From Berberis thunbergii (Eukaryota > Streptophyta > Magnoliopsida > Ranunculales > Berberidaceae): a stretch of 64,000 nucleotides of DNA. The stretch's first letter is position 1, and every line of letters starts with the position of its first letter. The notes beneath the pieces are model-generated. The model was not told the origin of the DNA, did not search any database, and saw nothing but the letters and a program-made list of their open reading frames with translations. The position numbers and the translations under genes were made by a program. The stretch spans positions 372,001 through 436,000 of the forward strand of contig QNQO01000640.1 in the NCBI GenBank assembly GCA_003290165.1, in the 5' to 3' direction. Below are positions 22,101-31,832 of this stretch, piece by piece.

Positions 22101-24440
22101 GGTGCACAGTTGAGACAGCACATTGATGCCACGCTTGGTAGTGGAAACCTGAGGGAAGCCGTGCGACTTCCTCCTGGAGAGGATGCAAATGAGTGGCTTG
22201 CTGTCAATAGTAATATTCTCTCTTTCTAGGGAAGATTTTATCTGATATCATGTCAAACATTATTACTGTACTTTAAGACTGCTGTTCTTTCCCTCAGTTA
22301 AGTTCTTTCCCGCTATTCTTGAAATGACAATTTTCAACACACTCTAAGTTGAACTAGTTTTGTCACATTGTGTCTATTTGCAGCTGTTGACTTCTTCAAC
22401 CAGGTGAATCTGCTTTATGGCACCCTCACTGAGTTCTGTACACACGAGAACTGTCCCACCATGACTGCTGGTCCCAAGTATGGTTTACTGCAATAGTCAA
22501 CGTTTTGTTCTGATTATAAGTTCATAATGACAGCAAAGATAATAAGCAGTAGAGAGAAAGTTCCTTGGTTCTCCGGAGAACCTCAAAAGGATTAATGATA
22601 AATTGTGAGCTCAGCCAATGTCTTGAAAGAGCTGACTTGAATATTTCATGATTGGTATGAAATTATAAATAACAGCAATTTGCAAGTTATAAGAAGTCTC
22701 ATATGGGAACTTGCCAACTCTGAGCAAGTTCCTGAATAGTTACTGTTATTTGTGAGCCAGTGCCTCTCACTGTTATATTTCATTCTTCATATCTCAGTGG
22801 GTAGTCAGTACAGTTGCACTTTCAGCTAGGGATTCCTGATTTTATGGAGATGATATCTATAGGTATGAATATAGATGGGCTGACGGTGTACAAATCAAGA
22901 AGCCTATTGAAGTTTCTGCACCAAAGTATGTCGAGTACCTGATGGACTGGATTGAATCTCAGCTTGATGATGAGTCCATATTTCCTCAAAAGCTTGGTAA
23001 AAGCTCTGTTATTATTGTTGTTGCCATTATCAATGTTGTTGTTGTTATGTTTATTGTTAGAAACAAAATAGAAAAACAAACTAAAATATAAAACTGATAG
23101 TTGTAGTTTAACTCGATGAAAAACAATTTAGAACTTCCACCCAACTTCAGGGATACCTACTAGAACAATACGGTTAAGGCGTTTGTTGAATTGATGTGTA
23201 GGTTTATGTACCTACAGAGATACCTACTAGATCCCAAAACCATGCTTATATTGGTTTCTTAAAGGTGTTTGTCTAACCTTTGTTTTTCAGGATCACCATT
23301 TCCACCCAACTTCAGGGAAGTCGTGAAGACCATATTCAAGCGGCTCTTCCGCGTGTATGCCCACATTTATCACTCACATTTTCAAAAGATTGTGAGTCTT
23401 AAGGAGGAAGCCCATCTTAATACTTGCTTTAAGCACTTCATCCTGTTCACATGTGTAAGCTTTCTTAGCTTGATTACTCACTCTCTCTAACCCTTGCTGC
23501 TGCTTCTTGTTATTTTATTTGTATTTCTTTTGTCAAGAGTGTGGCTTCTTTGACACTCGACGCCACTTGCCAAGATTATGACTATCAATATTACTTCCTG
23601 ATAGTCTGATTAGCTTCAAAATCTTCAGTTTGACCATCTTAAATATCTCTGTCTTTCCTTTTTCTCTTTGTTATTTTCTCTATAGTTTTTCCATTAACTT
23701 GAAGACTCATTTGATGAATTTTTCTTGAAATTCTTGAATAAGAGCGATTTTTGAAATCTCTATGTTGGTGTAATAAATTTGAGTCCCAATACTATTTCAT
23801 GACTCTATGGCCTCAGGCTCTGTAAAATGCTTTAAAGATACTCTACTTTTCCTGCCAAACGATTTTTGATGATCTTCTGTTTATTTGTTTGTGTATACTA
23901 GGGACTATTAAAGAGTTTCATGCAGACTTGCTTTTCAGTTTTTGTGCTTCAATTTCAGTGTGTTTTTTGCCTTTAGAGCATCTCTAATAGAAGGAAAGCT
24001 CAAAAGTCAAAACTTGTCTCTAGGGTGTTTTTTCACGCTCCAAAGAATGGTTCAAAGCGCATTCCGCACATTCTATTTGAGCTTCTTGTACAAACCATTG
24101 CTAGAAAAGAGTATCATTTTTATTCCGTGGAGCTAGCCATTTGAGTTTTGAGGATGAGACTAACACTAGAGATGCCCCTACCGTTGTTTTCAAATACTAG
24201 TGTCTATCGCATGCTCATGAGTTTGAGCCTTGTGATCACTGGTTTCAGTGATGTAGTACTCGATTCAACCTTTCTTGGATGAACAATGTGTTTGTCAATA
24301 TGTATATGTTTATCATTTGACGTGGAAGAAGTTTTCTCTTGATTACTCTCTATTCGTCCATGCAGGAATTTGGCTTGATCGACAAGAAGGAATTGGCACC
24401 ACTTCAAGATCTTATAGAATCTATCATTGTTCCGTACTGA
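8768..24440 (+). CDS. MOB1: MOB1 kinase activator, complete seven-exon gene
   Basis: Adaptor and co-activator of NDR/LATS-type AGC kinases in the plant Hippo-like pathway, linked to growth and cell division; it acts in the cytoplasm and nucleus. Exons: 8768-8790, 12247-12295, 22101-22209, 22384-22477, 22863-22996, 23291-23454, 24366-24440. All introns are GT-AG, all phases agree, and the joined frame is 648 nt (215 aa), the usual plant MOB1 length. The protein starts [20 protein letters not shown] and ends LIESIIVPY. The Mob/phocein fold spans about residues 33-205. Its four zinc ligands are at the same numbers as in animal MOB1: C79 and C84 (FCTHENC), H161 and H166 (AHIYHSH). Introns 1 (3.5 kb) and 2 (9.8 kb) are very large; intron 2 holds a reversed gypsy element and a SINE. 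No defect is seen in any exon, so the gene looks functional. Confidence 0.97.
12785..13126 (-). repeat. 3' LTR of old gypsy element, copy 1
   Basis: 342 bp. In element orientation it begins TGATAGGCCCACAATC and ends GGTTCTTATCA. It lacks the 16-bp TAACATGATGCAAGTA-type insert seen in the partner LTR. Confidence 0.9.
13057..16800 (-). pseudogene. Degenerate gypsy gag-pol, copy 1 (most of gag deleted)
   Basis: Read right to left: a short gag start (MAKK, near 16790) broken by a frameshift; a zinc knuckle ([14 protein letters not shown], about 16580-16622); an aspartic protease ([11 protein letters not shown], near 16340); RT with the FFDD active-site box (near 15330); RNase H (near 14890); integrase with an H-H-C-C-like region (14380-14210) and catalytic-core blocks ([21 protein letters not shown]; 14120-13920). 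The C-terminal end still resembles a chromodomain tail ([13 protein letters not shown]). Many stops and frameshifts interrupt it. About 250-300 residues expected between the Gag start and zinc knuckle are absent, in copy 2 as well, so the loss preceded the segmental duplication. Confidence 0.9.
16840..17197 (-). repeat. 5' LTR of old gypsy element, copy 1
   Basis: 358 bp, next to the primer-binding site at about 16825-16838 (minus strand). It differs by only about 4 bases from 54288-54645 but by about 18 from its own partner LTR. Confidence 0.9.
17198..20456. other. MOB1 intron 2 sequence without genes
   Basis: Intronic sequence shared with copy 2. It contains a long pyrimidine-rich tract (17640-17775), an A run at 17998-18012, the 47-bp tandem duplication at 18510-18603, and GATATATC-rich sequence at 19340-20170. 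No coding exon was found. Confidence 0.6.
18510..18603. repeat. 47-bp tandem duplication (2 units)
   Basis: Two near-identical 47-bp units beginning CTTCCCAGTCCTTTATGAAC. The same pair is present in the duplicated segment at 55975-56068, so it is older than the segmental duplication. Confidence 0.85.
20457..20560 (-). mobile_element. Short tRNA-derived SINE, specific to copy 1
   Basis: A 104-bp insertion flanked by a perfect 16-bp duplication CCTGGAGAGGAGTTTT (20441-20456 and 20561-20576). The matching place in copy 2 (near 63376) has one uninterrupted CCTGGAGAGGAGTTTT, so the empty site is visible. On the minus strand the insert has an A-box-like TAGCCTGGTTGGATGG, a B-box-like TCTTGGATTC about 30 bases on, and ends in an A-rich tail (plus-strand T run to 20464). 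That is the layout of a Pol III SINE mobilised by LINE machinery. I do not recognise the family. Confidence 0.88.
20577..22100. other. End of MOB1 intron 2
   Basis: Contains repeated phrases such as TTGACTTCCACA(A/G)CTG(C) between 20870 and 21030, possibly an old retrotransposon remnant. No exon until 22101. The part up to 21184 is repeated at the right end of the window. Confidence 0.5.
23976..24180. mobile_element. Probable MITE in MOB1 intron 6
   Basis: About 205 bp with imperfect inverted ends, GAGCATCTCTAATAG on the left and CTAGAGATGCCCC on the right. These resemble the common plant GAGCATCTCCAA-type termini also found at 30320-31128. The target duplication is not clear. Confidence 0.6.
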
Positions 24441-24940
24441 ATGAAACTGTAGTTTGATCGACTCATCAGTTTACATTTAGAGAATCTGGAATAAGCAAAA
24501 ACATATTATGCGAGTTTACCATTTTTTTTTCCTTTTGGCTACTTTCTTAGTACCTGGCTAACCTGTTTATAGTTCTTGTCAGATTATTTGTCTTGATAAA
24601 ATAGGTGCTCGGCACTCATCAAATTCTGCCATCATACACACTAGTACACCACCGCGTCTTTTTATTTATTTATTTATTTGTCATTAAAAATTCATCCGGA
24701 TCTAAATATATAACATTGTTTTTAGATCACAATCCTTTTTTTTTTTAATGTATATGCCTAAGACAAGTTAATATTTTAATATAGAATACGGCTATTAGTT
24801 TTGTACTTGGATCTGGACATGTCATGAAATATGATATAGATATGAATATTTGTGTGCCTGTATTTAACTTCTTGTGTGTCCTATCTTTCCACTTTAGCCC
24901 ATAGCTGATTTATAAGATAGATTTTGAAACATCATAATAG
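24441..24940 (+). other. MOB1 3' UTR and downstream spacer
   Basis: Sequence after the MOB1 stop codon. The polyadenylation position cannot be fixed. It includes a TTTA repeat (24659-24679), a T run (24737-24746) and no ORF of note. Confidence 0.5.
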
Positions 24941-25007
24941 TTTCTAAATGACAACGACTACCTCGCACCATCAATTTCTCTCTCTCACACTATCTGCTTA
25001 CTTTTTC

Positions 25008-25732
25008 TAACAATTCTAGAGGGCCTGGGTTTCATGCCTAGGAGGCTGCCTGGACCCTCTTGAGCACGTGCCTGGGAGGGTTTTTGGCACGTGAAACCCT
25101 TTTTTGGAGGGAAATCTTCAATTTTTCATTTTCACTTTCTTCGTTTGACTCTAAACAAAAATCAGAGAACAAGACTCCAAAGAAACCCAGATCTCGTGCG
25201 CTCCAACAAGAAAGAAAAGCTCGGAAGAAGCTCCCTCCTCCAAACAATAGAAAGTCTCCATCGCTGCCCTTCTCGTCCTCAGAAGAACAAACTAGAGATC
25301 AAGAACAAAACTGCTCTTCTCGTCTTCACTGCTCAGATCTCCTTCGCACAACAGAAACTTCCTCCCAATTGTCGACTCAACCGAAGAAAGAGATCTAAGA
25401 AGCCCTTTTAAGAAGTTGAGGGCTGAGAACTCCCTCCCTCCCCATCGTCGACACAACAAAATTATTCTTCTTGTCCTCATTGCTCTTCTTCTTACTGATT
25501 CAGTTGAGAGCTGAATTTGGAGCAATATGTTAAGAGCACTATTAAGCCCCTTTAAGAAGTTCATTACTGTTTTTCTTGTTTGTTTAGTCTTTCATTCTCC
25601 TTGAGGTGGAAACATGAGTAAAGAAGAGTTCCTGAAGATCTGGGTACGTTTTTTCTTCATCAATTTGTTTCCTTTAATTCCTTGTTTTGAACTCCTCTGT
25701 TTTGGTTGTACTCTGCAAAATTTCTTATTTTA
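25008..25732 (+). repeat. Left arm of 725-bp inverted repeat
   Basis: Pairs with 26143-26865. It carries two CACGTG boxes near the tip (25065 and 25088) and HIPP exon 1 at its inner end. Confidence 0.88.
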
Positions 25733-26062
25733 GTTGGAAAATTTTGTGTTTTTACAATTGCTTGTTGTGTGTTGCAGACTTGTGTGCTCAAAGTGCACAT
25801 ACACCGTGATGGATGTAAGCAGAAAGTGAAGAAATTGTTGCAAAAAATTGAAGGTATGGTATTAATTTCCCTCATTTCAAGATCGCTTTTTTACAAAATT
25901 GAGGAGATTTGTGTGTTGATTTTGATGAAATAAACAATGGGGTCTTTTATTTTTGTGACTTTGATGATGGGTTTTTAAAGTTTTGTAAAAAATGTTGGTT
26001 TGATTTTGGTGTTGCAGGGGTTTATACAACCACAGTTGATGCAGAACAGGGGAAGGTGACAG
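25614..26062 (+). pseudogene. Captured HIPP-type (heavy-metal-associated domain) gene fragment
   Basis: Exon-like pieces at 25614-25643 (MSKEEFLKI), 25778-25853 (TCVLKVHIHRDGC, then KQKVKKLLQKIEG) and 26018-26062 (VYTTTVDAEQGKVT) keep GT-AG borders and compatible phases. Together they form the first half of an HMA domain as in heavy-metal-associated isoprenylated plant proteins. The family's metal-binding motif is C-D-G-C; here the first Cys is Arg (RDGC), so metal binding would be lost. Homology stops after KVT and a stop codon follows within a few residues, so the rest of the domain and the C-terminal CaaX box are absent. Exon 1 is repeated in antisense in the right arm (about 26226-26255). 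Confidence 0.88.
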
Positions 26063-26142
26063 GCCAAGATGCATAGAACTAAACCATAAAGCCAATACGT
26101 TTCAGTAGTACTAAAAGAATGCCATAATCTCATCTCCTTGAA

Positions 26143-26865
26143 TAAGAAATTTTGCAGAGTACAACCAAAACAGATGAGTTCAGAACAAGCAATTAAAGGA
26201 AACAAATTGATGAAGAAAAAATGTACCCGGATCTTCAGGAACTCTTCTTTACTCATGTTTCCACCTCAAGGAGAATGAATGACTAAACAAAAAGAAAAAC
26301 AGTAATGAACTTCTTAAAGGGGCTTAATAGTGCTCCTGACATATTACTCCAAATTCATCTCTCAACTGAATTAGTAAGAAGAAGAGCAATGAGGACGAGA
26401 AGAGCAGTTTTGTTGTGTCGACGATGGGGAGGGAGGGAGTTCTCAGCTCTCAACTTCTTAAAGGGGCTTCTCAGATCTCTTTTTTCGGTTGAGTCGAAGA
26501 TGGGGAGGGAGTTTCTATTGTGCGATGGAGATTTGAGCAGTGAGGACGAGAAGAGTAGTTTTGTTCTTGATCTCTGGTTTGTTCTTCTGATGACGAGAAG
26601 AGCAGCGCGATGGAGACTTTCTATTGTTTGGAGGAGGGAGCTTCTTCCGAGCTTTTCTTTCTTGTTGGAGCGCATGAGATCTGGGTTCCTTCTCTGGAGT
26701 TTTGTTCTCTGGTTTTTGTTTAGAGCCAAAAGAAGAAAGTGAAATGAAAATTTGAAGATTTTCCTCCAAAAACGGGTTTCACATGCCAAAGACCCTCTCA
26801 GGCATGTGCACAGGAGGGTCCAGGTAGCCTCCTAGGCGTGAAACCCAGGCTCTCTAAAATTGTTG
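26143..26865 (-). repeat. Right arm of 725-bp inverted repeat
   Basis: Reverse complement of 25008-25732, with scattered substitutions and small indels. It includes an antisense copy of HIPP exon 1 and the start of its intron. Confidence 0.88.
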
Positions 26866-27106
26866 TACTTTTTCACACCACCTATATAAATCAAAATCAT
26901 TCATTTTTTCCCCCTCACCATTCAAATCGACAATGGTTCCTCCCTCTCCCATTCGAATTCTCTTTTTCCAAATCTCTCCCCACGCTCAAATCTCTTGCAA
27001 TTCTCCTTCCTCTCCCTCGAAAACTCTCAAAATTTTCTTAAATTTAAAACCCTTAAATCCAAACTTAATAAATATGCATAACTTAACATAATAGACCAAC
27101 CCAAAC

Positions 27107-27475
27107 TCAAAACAAAAAATGAAAAACATGGTAACTTTCGAACCAATTTAAACCTTAAATTGAGACTGATTCTCAAGCTCATCAAAATATGAAAGTTGTA
27201 GTACTCTGAGTTATCTAATAAACACAACTTGAATAATTTTTAAAATGAGCAAGTTATGGTCATTTTACTAAAGTTGCGCAAATCTGTCTGAAAAATCAAA
27301 ACGGGATAGTGTTCCTGACTTTCGACCAACTTATGTGCTCGATCAAGACTGATTTTGAAGTTGGTTAAAACATAAAGATTGTAGTACTCTTAGTTATCTA
27401 ATAAACACAACTTGAATCACTTAAAAATGTTTTGAAATAAGCAAGTTATTGTCATTTTTATAAAGTCGCACAAAC
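27107..27475. repeat. Diverged tandem duplication inside the outer MULE
   Basis: Two units of about 175-185 bp sharing GTTATCTAATAAACACAACTTGAA and AGCAAGTTAT-GTCATTTT, starting near 27120 and 27300. No coding potential is seen. Confidence 0.7.
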
Positions 27476-27699
27476 ATAAAAAATAAAAAATAAAATAAAA
27501 ATAATTTTGTTCGACCGCAAGGGTTTCAGGGGATTAAGTTTGGGTTTAAGGGTTTCAACTTTAAGAGGATTTTGAGAGTTTTCGAGGGGGACGGAGGAGA
27601 TTTGAGTGTGGGGAGAAATTTGAAAGGTAAAAAAAAAAATCAATAGTGGTGTGAGAGAGAAGATATGGTGGTGCGAGTTAGTCGTTGCCTTTCTAAATT

Positions 27700-27745
27700 T
27701 AACCCATGACCACAAGGTTAAGAGACTTGTGCTTTGCTAAAATTA
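27700..27745 (-). pseudogene. tRNA-Lys(CUU)-like remnant
   Basis: The plus strand reads AACCCATGACCACAAGGTTAAGAGACTTG, matching the T-arm-to-anticodon part of the tRNA-Lys gene at 29800-29873 with few changes. It then decays through the D arm. The acceptor and outer T-arm parts are missing. It lies directly beside the outer MULE's right target duplication. Confidence 0.7.
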
Positions 27746-27839
27746 GAGGCACCAAAACAAAATTTCTAAATTTTGGGCACTATGGTATTTACAAATAAAA
27801 AAGAAATATTAGGTATCATCCCATTGTAATATTAAAGGT

Positions 27840-29799
27840 AGGGGTGGGCACGAGTTTATCTCGATACCATCCCGATGTTTTATCTTTGAAACGGGATTGA
27901 GATGGGATATACCTCGTCCCATTCCAAACGGATTCGATATGAGATGATCATGATTAGATTTTTGTGTTGTCTAAATTTATTAGTAGATTATTATTACATG
28001 CATATTTAAACGTATATTCTATAATTACTCATCTCGTTGCTTTTTTTTTGGAACGAAATCAAGACTGGCATGGGCGGATCTACCCTTTGGCTAAGGGGGG
28101 CAACTGCCGCCCTTATCTTTCTGAAAAATCCACTAAATTACTCATATTTTTTTTATATTGCCCCCTTTAAAAGTTTAGATTGTCCCATTTGTATATAATC
28201 TTGGCTCTTGACTCCACTAAACATTAAATTGTGGATTATTTTAAAAGTTTAGATTCTCTCTCCCCCCCCCCCCCCCCCCTTCTATACAAATCTCTGCTAC
28301 TTATATGTTTGCGTTTTAGGGTTCGATATAGTCAACTGCTATGAAGTTGAGCAAATTGGGAGTGAAAATATAAGAGGAATGTGATGAGAGATTACAGAGT
28401 GAGAGAGGGTTTTTGAGTAAGAGAAAATATAAGAGAAGGAGAATAGGAGAGAGTGGGAGGGTTGGTGAGGGTGGGTTTGTTGGGAGTTAAAAAATAAAAA
28501 AAAATATTCGTTTGGTTCGGAAAACCCCGTTCAGGGTAAGTTGGTATTTTTTTTAAAAAAAATTGCCCCCCCCCCTGTCAGCAATCCTGGCTCCGCCCCT
28601 GAATACGGGATAAACCTCATCCTATCCCAAATGAGTTCGAGACGAGATGAACATGATTGGATTGTTGTGCAGTCTGAACTTATTACTATATTATTATTAC
28701 GTGCATATTAAACGTATATCCTATAATTATTATATTATCAACCCTTCTCATTAGGTTTACTTATTTCAAACTCTGGATTAAATAAATAGGGGAAATGCTC
28801 AAGTATAGTCTAGGCAACTATACAATGTGCAAGTCCAATAAGAGTGGAGCAGTTCTTCGAAGCACACTAGTTCAACTCATTTTCACTTTAAGCACATAAC
28901 ATAGTTTTTTTTGTTTCATAATATGCTAGTGTTTTTATATGTTTCTATTTATGTCATCAATTCAAGAATACTATAGTCTATTTTTTTTTTTATCATCATA
29001 CTGTTATTTATGAAAGTGATATTGTTTTAAACTATAATACGGTTATTTGTGATGTTCAAACAACTCCTCAAAACTTTATGTACCATACTTAATTTGACAC
29101 ACAAAATGTGAGTTAATAAATATTAAACTAATAATAATAAATAAGTTCGGGACAAAATGAGATGAGTGAGATTGAAAATCCCTATCTCGATCTAGATCGG
29201 AAGGGATCAGGAAATAATTTGACACATAGAATTTAAGTTAATAAATATTAAAATTAATAATAAATATTAGATAAATGAGTTTGGGACAAGCGGGATTGAA
29301 TATCTCCATTGTAGTCTAGATCGGAATCGGACGAGATCGAATAAAAAAAAAAACCAAGATAGGATGGGATGAGCGAAATTGAAAATCGCTATTCCGATCT
29401 AGATCGAAAAGGATCAGGAAATAATTTGACACACAAAAATTTGGGACAAGCGAGATTAAAAATCTCCATCCTAGTCGAGAATCAGATAGGGTTGAGAAAA
29501 TTTTTTTTGAGGTGATAAATATTGACATTAATAATAATAAATATTAAATAAATAAGTTCGGGACAAGCGATATTGAAAATCTCCATCATATTCTAAATCG
29601 GAATCGAAATGAAAAAAAAATGAAACGGCATCGAACGGGATCGAGAAAAAAAAACGAAAAGAAAAAAAATGAAACGGGCATCGAACGGGATCGAGAAAAA
29701 AAAAAAAAAAAAAACATCGAATGGGATCGAGAAAAAAAAACCAAAAGAAAAAAAAATGAAATGGCATCGAACGGGATCGAGAAAAAAAAAAATGTGAAA
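27840..29799. repeat. Repeat-rich AT tract with diverged direct repeats and minisatellite
   Basis: Diverged direct repeats of about 120 bp at 27905-28025 and 28607-28730 flank the element at 28069-28601. From 29130 to 29600 imperfect units recur with GAAAATC(T/C)CC-AT and CTAGATCGGAA phrases. From 29607 to 29795 a minisatellite of roughly 40-50-bp units repeats ATCGAA(C/T)GGGATCGAG with A-rich linkers, four times. There are long homopolymers (C18 at 28262-28279). No gene. Confidence 0.7.
28069..28601. mobile_element. TIR element with GGGCGGA termini (hAT-like candidate)
   Basis: Ends CATGGGCGGATC and, complemented, CAGGGGCGGAGC. Flanks AAGACTGG (28061-28068) and AATACGGG (28602-28609) agree at 6 of 8 positions, suggesting an old 8-bp duplication. 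It shares end sequences and an internal TTTAGATT(A/G)TCCC region with the element at 34398-35204. Non-coding. Confidence 0.55.
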
Positions 29800-29873
29800 C
29801 GCCCACCGTGGGGGCTCGAACCCACGACCACAAGGTTAAGAGCCTTGCGCTCTACCAACTGAGCTAGACGGGC
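29800..29873 (-). tRNA. tRNA-Lys (anticodon CUU)
   Basis: The minus-strand cloverleaf is readable: acceptor GCCCGTC/GGTGGGC, D arm GCTC-AGTTGGTA-GAGC, anticodon stem CAAGG/CCTTG with loop CTCTTAA (anticodon CTT), T stem GTGGG/CCCAC, discriminator G. The T loop is TTCGAGCC, one C longer than normal, making the gene 74 rather than 73 nt. It may still function, or be a recent pseudogene. It has no intron and no encoded CCA, and lies directly beside the GGGATCGAG minisatellite. Confidence 0.88.
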
Positions 29874-30319
29874 TTTGTGTTGAAAAATATCATATATTTT
29901 ATTAATAATATTGCAATCATTTCTGATTTGTTATGCATACCATTAAAATGCTTTATTGTACTAGCCATGACATTGACATGCCCATACACTTTCATTAGCA
30001 TGTACCCGTGGTCCTTGGGTCGTGCCTTCGGCATTTTCAAATAAGTCACTAAATTACCAAATATGAAAACAAATTATTGCTTATCAAAACATTGATTAAT
30101 TTTTATTTTTTTATTCTCATCAATCTAGTATATAATTTATTTATACACATCGTCATTATAATATACTACTTTCGCATTCTCTTTGTTGGGATTTTGCTCG
30201 TTGTTAATTTGACTGTCTTAACTACCTCAACTCAATAAAACATGTTATTTCTAGAGAATAAAAAAAATACTTACTTTGATTTAATAAGACGATCAAACTC
30301 AAAATTTTGATTGCTTTTA
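29874..30319. other. Non-coding spacer
   Basis: AT-rich DNA between the tRNA gene and the first TIR element. Nothing recognised. Confidence 0.5.
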
Positions 30320-31128
30320 GAGCATTTTCAATGGTAAAAGTTAAAACGGGGGATGGTTCATTCCCTATTTTAACTAAAAGTTAAATTTAGGGGTCTCATA
30401 TTTCTTCACCACTCCAATCACATCCCCTATTTAAACTTTTCATCATTATTTTAATATATCTTAATTTTTCTATATTAATTTAATTTTAATTATATTATTA
30501 TTAATTTCAACTTAATATAATTATATTAATTAATTTCAATTATATTATTATAATATTATTAAATATATTATTATTAATTTCAACTTAAATATATACTATT
30601 ATTATTTTCAATTATACTATTATTTAGATATTTTTTAATTATACTATTATTAATTTCAAATTAATTTAAATTTGACTAATTAAAAATTTTGGGAGTTACA
30701 AAAATACTATTAATAATTAAATTTTTATCATTATTTAATATATCTTTCACTTTTATATCATTATTTAGATAATTAATTTTTTAATTATACTATTATTTTG
30801 AATTAGTATTAATAATCAATATTAATAATTTATCATTACTTAAATTAGAATTAATAATTATTTTTGTTTAAATTAGTATTAATTTGTTTTTAATTATACT
30901 ATAAATACTTTTTAAAATTATTTATCATTATTTAAATTAGTATTAATAATTACTTTTTTAATTATACTATTATTTAGATATTTTGTTTTTATTTTTATTT
31001 AGAAAATTAAATAGATGGATTATTTTATTAATATATAAGATATATGGATGGTTAAGGGAGAAGTTATTTTGGAAGATGGGTTAGGGGACGATTGGAGGGA
31101 TTTTTTTTTCAATGGTTTGGAGATGCTC
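30320..31128. mobile_element. AT-rich TIR element, about 0.8 kb (Tourist/Harbinger-like)
   Basis: Left end GAGCATTTTCAATGG, right end complement GAGCATCTCCAAACC. TTA occurs at both borders (30317-30319 and 31129-31131). The interior is almost pure A/T with repeated TATTATTAATTTCAA blocks and no ORF. Its right TTA is also the left TTA of the next element. Confidence 0.7.
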
Positions 31129-31131
31129 TTA

Positions 31132-31459
31132 GGTGTGTTTGGTTGCATGGAATTCTATGCCATGAAAATTCATGAGGGGACCACTACATTTTAGGCTAAA
31201 TTGATATATCATTCCACATCCACCATTTGATTTTGTGATCAATGGTGGGAGTGAAAGTCTCATGAACATGGGAGTCACATGCCTTGGGGGGCCAAGGAGT
31301 GTGATTCCCATGTTTCATGGGACTTTCATTCCCACCATTGATCACAAAATCAAATGGTGGTCAAATGGTAAATGTGGAGTGATATATCAATTTAGCCTAA
31401 AATGTAGTGGTCCCCTCATGAATTCCCATGACATAGAATTCATGCAACCAAACACACCC
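31132..31459. mobile_element. Palindromic Tourist-like MITE
   Basis: A near-complete palindrome of about 328 bp with ends GGTGTGTTTGGTTGCATGGA and TGCAACCAAACACACCC. TTA lies on both sides (31129-31131 and 31460-31462). Interior inverted segments such as AAATTGATATATC and ATTTTGTGATCAATGGTGGG pair along nearly the whole length. No coding capacity. Confidence 0.85.
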
Positions 31460-31580
31460 TTAGATCTCTATCTTCATTGGGCCTTATTTATGGACTTATA
31501 TGCCAGAATTTTGCCCATATGTAAATTATGTTGAACTGGCCTTACAAGAGAAAAAAAAAAAGGCATTCTAGAAAAACTAA

Positions 31581-31832
31581 GGGTGTGTTTTGGTTGCATG
31601 GAATCCCATGCCATGGGAATCCATGAGGGACCACTATATTTTAGGCTAGATTGATATATCATTCCACATTTACCATTTGATTTTGTGATCAATTGTGGGA
31701 ATGGAAGTCCCATCCCACAATTGATCACAAAACCAAATGGTGGATGTGGAATGATATATGAATTTAGCCTAAAATGTAAGGATCCCCTCATGGATTTCCA
31801 TGGCATAAGATTTCATACAACCAAAGACACCC
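31581..31832. mobile_element. Second palindromic Tourist-like MITE, same family
   Basis: 252 bp with ends GGGTGTGTTTTGGTTGCATG and, complemented, GGGTGTCTTTGGTTGTATG. TAA lies on both sides (31578-31580 and 31833-31835). It is the same family as 31132-31459 but with a shorter centre. Confidence 0.85.

Larger units (their letters stand above)
25008..26865. mobile_element. Inner Pack-MULE carrying HIPP gene pieces in a long inverted repeat
   Basis: Perfect 9-bp target duplication TACTTTTTC at 24999-25007 and 26866-26874. The termini are TAACAATTCTAGAGGGCCTG and, complemented, CAACAATTTTAGAGAGCCTG. The arms 25008-25732 and 26143-26865 are long, high-identity inverted repeats of about 725 bp, with a 410-bp spacer. 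The arms include the first exon and part of the first intron of a heavy-metal-associated domain gene; the spacer includes the next exons. Introns are retained, so capture was at the DNA level, as in Pack-MULEs. It sits in the left arm of the outer Mutator-like element, so it inserted later. Confidence 0.9.
24950..27689. mobile_element. Outer Mutator-like element with perfect 9-bp target duplication
   Basis: The ends are inverted repeats: left GACAACGACTACCTCGCACC, right complement GGCAACGACTAACTCGCACC, continuing as CTCTCTCACAC. TTTCTAAAT lies directly outside both ends (24941-24949 and 27690-27698), the 9-bp duplication typical of Mutator-like elements. The inverted arms continue for roughly 150 bp or more (26880-27050 against 27520-27660), with shared CCCTCGAAAACTCTCAAAAT. 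Without the element nested in its left arm it would be about 0.87 kb. The interior has two diverged tandem units (27107-27475) and no transposase, so it is non-autonomous. Confidence 0.88.

Noticed and set aside
25060..26789. Several 80-145 codon ORFs on both strands
   Set aside because: They are mirror images created by the inverted repeat of the Pack-MULE arms and have no domain; only the HIPP exon pieces are meaningful.
29528..29862. Phe- or Lys-rich ORFs of 80-101 codons
   Set aside because: Translations of the A-rich minisatellite; not genes.
31235..31806. ORFs of 60-110 codons
   Set aside because: They lie within palindromic MITEs, and opposite strands give near-identical peptides, as expected from inverted repeats.
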